A stretch of DNA of 64,000 nt, taken from Zeus faber (Eukaryota > Chordata > Actinopteri > Zeiformes > Zeidae). Each line of letters starts with the position of its first letter. Position 1 is the first letter of the stretch. The stretch is from positions 15,475,042 through 15,539,041 of the forward strand of contig OY482848.1 in assembly GCA_960531495.1 (NCBI GenBank), in the 5' to 3' direction. The notes under the pieces are model-generated. The model was given only the letters and a program-made list of their open reading frames with translations. It was not told the origin of the DNA and searched no databases. This document shows, one piece after another, positions 58,960 to 64,000 of the stretch. The translations under genes were made by a program, and so were the position numbers.

Positions 58960-59750
58960 AAATCAGCGCCGCCCGCGTCGCCGTGCGCGGCGCTGAGCAG
59001 GTGAAGTCGCGGAGCTGAGATCGGCGCTGTTTCGCCGTCCGAGCGTGACGTCATCGCCGCGCCGTAACGGCCGCGCCGTAACGGCCGCGCCGCAACCGAT
59101 CGAAGCAGATCGCCGACACAAAGTGGTACCGGAACCGGCGCGACGCCGACGCCGACGCCGACACACCGGCCACTCACCTTCCTCTGAACGGGACGCGCGC
59201 CTCACAGCCGCGTCCGTCCTCCCGCGTGAAAACGCGCGCAGTGCGCGGTGCACCTGCTCCCTTTGCGGCAGGAGGAGGAGGAGGAGGAGGAGGAGGAGGA
59301 GGAGGAGGAGGAGGAGGAGGAGGAGGAGAGACGACCCTCCCGACTCCCTCGCCGTGTCACGGCACGGCGGCGGCGCTCCGTGGCAGCATCCCGACGAGAC
59401 GACATCTACCGACGGCGGGGAGGAAGGGAAGCGTCCGTGGCTGCGCTACCCGCGTGACGGCTGCGCCGCCCTCCCACGCCGAGCCGAAGTGCCGCTGAAA
59501 CGGCGCGGTGTAGCCTCCACCTTGGCGGTTGTTCTTGGTATCGATTAACCGCTCGGGCCGCCGAGCAAAATGGCCTCTCCCGTGTTGTTTCCGTTCGGCG
59601 GTCTGTACGCGGCCGCCGGGTCGTCACGTCGTCATGGCAACGCCCGCAGTTCAACCTGCGTGTCCGTGGCAGAGGACGCAGTGGACGGAGTGGGGCAGGT
59701 TCTGCGCCCAAGCTGTGGTCCGCGGTCCCCCTAGTGGTCGTGTTTTTCTC
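58960..59750 (-). promoter_or_regulatory. CpG island, likely sorbs2 upstream promoter and non-coding first exon
   Basis: Dense CpG over about 0.8 kb. On the minus strand, GTTCAGAGGAAG/GTGAGTGG at 59178/59177 is a strong donor, so a non-coding first exon could end at 59178. A consensus CRE (TGACGTCA) is at 59046-59053, three GGCCGCGCCG(T/C)AAC repeats lie at about 59057-59096, and a YY1-like AAAATGGCC is near 59568. Assignment to sorbs2 rests on orientation and the missing upstream exon. A gene on the plus strand could share it. Confidence 0.5.
59271..59328. repeat. (GGA)n trinucleotide repeat
   Basis: About 19 units inside the CpG island, in the putative first exon or promoter. Confidence 0.93.
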
Positions 59751-59849
59751 ACAAAAAGATACAGTATGTCGGTTCTGAATCTGTCCCCATTGAATGTAAA
59801 TCTAGATATAGTTGGATATTAGATATAATTTAAAAAAAAAAGAATGTGT

Positions 59850-59892
59850 CTATACATACATACATACATACATACATACATACATACATACA

Positions 59893-59921
<29 letters not shown>
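59850..59921. repeat. (CATA)n microsatellite
   Basis: About 18 units. Confidence 0.94.
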
Positions 59922-59925
<4 letters not shown>

Positions 59926-60405
59926 TTTTTTATGTGTGTATCATCCAAAACTGGCGACCATAGCAACCCAAGCCTTTATTCAAATATACTTTAAAAAGAT
60001 GTAAAAAAAAAAAAGCCAAAGTACTATAGTATCGCTCTATATGATACATATAGTACTCGTCGTGATATAACAACTTATAATACGTCATGAAGTGTCTACT
60101 GTACCTTTTTTTTTTTTTCTTTTTTTGCAGATGAGTACTCAGACATCCAGATTACAATTTACAGAAGCTATAGGTGGTTTACAGGGATATGGACCCGATG
60201 AATTGTTGATGAGTGATCATAAAAAAAAGCAGTTTGACAGAACCAGTCCATAATTAAAATACAAAGAATAATAATAAATAATTAATAAATATAAAAGAAA
60301 TGTAATCGTGTTAGAAATGTCTTTGTGTGAAAAGTACAGATATTTCCTTTAAAATGTAGTGGAGTAAAAGTCGAAAGTTGAAAGTCTCCAGTAACACCTG
60401 AGACA

Positions 60406-60408
<3 letters not shown>

Positions 60409-60485
<77 letters not shown>

Positions 60486-60535
60486 GTATATATGCACGGA
60501 TGGATGGATGGATGGATGGATGGATAGATAGATGG
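60409..60535. repeat. (AT)n, short (CA)n and (GGAT)n compound microsatellite
   Basis: About 31 AT units, a few CA, then GGAT/GATA units. Confidence 0.93.
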
Positions 60536-62353
60536 ATGGTTGGATAGGAGGTCTATGCATCTATGCAGCATGTGTTGGGCCTCTCTTGTTATCCAAACAA
60601 GGTCTGTACTGTATCTTACAGTTGTCAAGTGGGAGCCATATTTAGACGTATCTTCAGACATAGTGGAAGTCTCTTGTTAGTGCCCTCTATCCAACCTGCT
60701 CATTCCACTGAGATAAAGAAAGACTGAAGAGGGAATGAGGGCATGTATTGTCTGGTATGCAGTCTAGTATGCAACGTTAGAGCTGAGCCTCCCAACGTAA
60801 TGGGGTTTATGAAAAACGTGAACCGATGGCAAGGTCGTCTCTGGTGGTCTCACAGGGCTGCACGCAAACTTATGAATTCAGAGCAATGGCGTGGATCTGC
60901 TTTAGACGTTGCTCATATGAGGATTTACAATGGCTTCCATCCATTCAGCCAGTGGGGTTCCATGCAAGGAGGTTCAAGCCATTGATTGTCAATTTGCTAA
61001 GGGCATCAAATGATCTGGACAACCTCCCAAATATTGGTAGGTATGATGCAAATTGTCCATGACAGCTGTGGGACATTGCCAGGCCATTCTGCATGGTGCA
61101 ACCACCAACAGAACCCCAACCGGAGTCATGCAGCCTCTCACCTGCACTCATCATGTCTAAAATCATCTCATGCCCAAGCCCTAAAAATACCACCCACTGC
61201 CCTGCCTGTGGCACTTAATACAACAGGCCACATTAAAGCGTTCCCGGGGACATGGATCTGGGGAGAAAATAACTCTCTTATCTTAGCACTCACATACTCT
61301 GACTGGTGGTTACCAGCTGATATCAAGGATCCAGTCTGGTGGATGTCAAAGCAAAGGCTGGTCCAACTGTGAATCAAATTGGAGGGCAAATAGCCAACGT
61401 CTGCCAAGGAAAGTCAACCAGACGCTTTCGCCACAAATGCCACAAAGGTACAAGTCCATAACCGGAAGCGAAGAGGGTCGAAGTAGACGTCCTCTCCCTT
61501 CATCCCTCAAATAACTGGAGGCTTTTTCTTCTTGAATAATGGAGCAATATCCCACTAAACCAACACGGATTGCGATTGTTTTTTAGGCACAACGTCCTTG
61601 ATATTAACATATTACGAGGCGTTTTATATACAGTACACAGCAACGGTGCTGTAGAGTGAGTTGTTTTGCAGACAAGGCTGCTTTTCTTCCTCTGGTGAGG
61701 AGGACGAGGAGTCAGCAGCTGTCCAGCGTTCAAAGCCTCGCTCACTGGCTCTCTTATCATGTAACATAATAAAATTGGCACCAATTACTCGAGCAACGCT
61801 GAAGGACGCTGCGAAGTCGCCTTGAGACTAATTTGGCAGATGTCCCCTGTTCAGTTGGTTTTCTGTCACAATACGCTGATTTATTTTTAGGAGAAAAATA
61901 ATCAGAGCAAATATGATGTATTTGTGTCTGTGTGTGAAATAATTTATATTTCAATAGACCTTTTTAGTTCTTTTCTGCATCAAAATGTTCCCTTTTGCCC
62001 AGTTCAATTTTTTTTAACGCTTGCCCACATCGTTCACTCTCTATGTAGGCTAAATATACAATTATCAGACTCCATACCAGTACCTTGTATGTATTATAAT
62101 ATAGTATTATAATTAGTAACTTGAACTCTTTGATTATTCCAACATTTCATTTAATTGCTTTCTATCAATTTGGAATCATTTGTAAATTCAAAATAATTTC
62201 AAAAAGCATCACTAGCTGTATCTTTTCAGAACACCTTTTTTTCTGTGTTTTAATTAATTCATTTAATTCATTTAGGTTTATTGTATAATGTCATTTTTTT
62301 CTATTCTTATTTTTATGAGTGTATTATTATTGCCTGTTGTTTTCATGTGTGCC

Positions 62354-62532
<179 letters not shown>

Positions 62533-62880
62533 CCTAAACTCTCCCAGTGAGACCCTGGCTGGGATTAACCGCCGCAGGCACCTCACTCACACCACTCCGC
62601 TTCCTTTTTGAGGCATGGGATAACACTGGCTCATTGTACAACAACACACCACCTAATGTTTCCCACGTGAGTCTTTTTAAACACCATTACTGACAGAGAC
62701 TCCGCCCCCCCCCCCCCCCCCCCATCCTACCACCCCTCGATTCATCTAATTATACACCCCACTTGGTCCACCGCAGCTCAGCTCTGCTCTGCTCTGCATC
62801 GGTGGGACAGGGCCCTCCTGTCGGACCCACACAAGGCTCTGTACTGTCAGTGCTGCCTGCTGGATTAGGAATTTCAATAT

Positions 62881-62975
62881 TTCTTTTTTTTTTTTTTTTT
62901 TTCTTTAACCTGTGCCGTCAACATGCTGGGCGTACAACACAGAGCATCTTGTATGCCACTGCATACCGTTTTCAT
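62881..62975 (-). repeat. Poly(A)-ended retroposon-like repeat, copy 2
   Basis: Matches 26431-26520: on the minus strand TGCTCTGTGTTGTACG and CCCAGCATGTTGACGGCACA, then poly(A) of about 20 with one G. Confidence 0.6.
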
Positions 62976-63564
62976 ACCAAAAAGTCCGGGTCAACCAGCT
63001 AAAAAGAGGCGATTGACACCTTTCCCACTTCCAGGAGAAATGGTGCGTTATGTTCGATGTCGCGAACACGTCTGAAAAGTAGCGTCTCATGGTTCCAGCG
63101 TGATTGTGAATAAAACTGTAGAGGAGACGGCACGTTAAACAACAACATGAAACTGTAAAACTCAAGTATTTACTGTAAAAAACTGTAAAAAAAAAAAAGT
63201 ATTTTGAGCCGTTAAAAACGATCGGATTGCTCATGATTGACCCAACTCCACAGTTGAAACAGCATGTTGCACCGGTAGCATGGAGACTCCATGCTGCTGG
63301 TGCACACCGCTCCTTCGGCGATGGGGAGCCCCACCGGGTCGCAGCGGGCCAGAAACCACCCGGCACCATTTCAATATATCAATATTTCAACATAGACCGA
63401 CGCTGATGCAACGTCTCACCGATCGCATGGTGGAGAGGCTGGAAATTGAAAACAACATTAAGCCACATTTCAACAGCATTTTTGTGGAATAACTGTGTAA
63501 TAAATGAATTATAATGTGATACGTAGGACTAAGCTATCCGGTATTTCCAAAGGGTTGTATACTT

Positions 63565-63567
<3 letters not shown>

Positions 63568-63620
<53 letters not shown>
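63568..63620. repeat. (ATT)n trinucleotide repeat
   Basis: About 18 units. Confidence 0.94.
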
Positions 63621-64000
63621 GATGTACATAAATATCAAAATATTCACATTTATATTTATACCCAGTCAATACTCGCATCCTTGCTGCCTCTTAGCCCTTG
63701 TCAAAGCCTTTTTGGGGGTAACCTTTCTTTATCTGCTACGTAGAGCACATTTTGTATATTCTGTATATATTTTAGATGTTTTTTGCACTGTTAAGGAAAC
63801 TTCATTCATGTGTTCTTGTGACTGTGCAATTTGTCTCGGCCCAACTCGGCCCAATGAACAGATGCTGATTCCGAAGAACGCCGAGGAAACACAGACGGAA
63901 AGCAACAAAGGAATAACAGTTTGTATGAACATCAAGGGAAACAATAAGTAAGAATGTCTACATTCATACTCAAGTCCTACTCTTCAGGGGCTGCCAAATA

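Larger units (their letters stand above)
62533..64000. other. Flanking sequence
   Basis: A C run at 62706-62723, a poly(T)-linked repeat at 62881-62975 and an ATT array at 63568-63620. A short frame ending FNSIFVE near 63490 is followed by AATAAA, but no gene is recognised. Confidence 0.4.

Noticed and set aside
59045-59548. Arg-rich plus-strand frame of 167 codons in the CpG island
   Set aside because: Arises from GC-rich and GGA-repeat sequence without a domain, and more likely promoter or UTR.
60740-61420. Possible gene remnant upstream of the CpG island
   Set aside because: Only short frames in all phases, no splice model and no recognised motif.

Overview
The window is from a teleost fish genome. 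It carries a vertebrate intron-exon gene, very dense CA/GA/TATC microsatellites, relics of fish-type Tc1/mariner transposons, small terminal-inverted-repeat elements and the 3' end of a non-LTR retrotransposon. No bacterial, viral or organelle features were seen.

One host gene dominates. On the minus strand, from a start codon at 37765 to a stop at 3725, I can assemble 27 coding exons of a sorbs2 (ArgBP2/nArgBP2) orthologue. All donor and acceptor phases agree, giving 6318 nt or 2105 residues if every exon is used. The order is: a 10-nt coding start exon (Met-Asn-Thr), an N-terminal region with a 27-nt microexon, two long optional exons, the SoHo (sorbin homology) region, Ser/Pro-rich linkers, the 1.77-kb exon typical of the neuronal nArgBP2 form, SH3-1, SH3-2, a 987-nt linker exon, a 441-nt proline-rich exon, a 26-nt microexon, and SH3-3 split over the last two exons. 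The protein is an actin and focal-adhesion adaptor. SORBS2-type features include KSKSMPNLGD, the SH3-2 context and an ending in NYVKQL. I cannot decide between sorbs2a and sorbs2b.

Region by region: 1-468 is the end of a Tc1-like transposon; 1311-1648 is an inverted-repeat element; about 1.65-3.72 kb is mostly sorbs2 3' UTR and downstream sequence; 3.7-37.8 kb is the coding span, with introns containing repeats; 37.8-59.2 kb is probably intron 1 of sorbs2 and holds a 0.93-kb minisatellite, a diverged 160-bp-period tandem array and several microsatellites; 59.0-59.75 kb is a CpG-rich island with a good minus-strand donor at its edge, the likeliest upstream promoter and non-coding first exon; 59.75-64 kb is repeat-rich flank with no gene I recognise.

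The most interesting pattern is how often simple repeats sit directly at sorbs2 splice sites. There are (UC)n tracts just upstream of several acceptors, a (UG)n-UAG acceptor, and CA or UG repeats just past donors. These tracts resemble known binding sites of PTB, TDP-43/CELF and hnRNP L. This is an inference from position and composition only.
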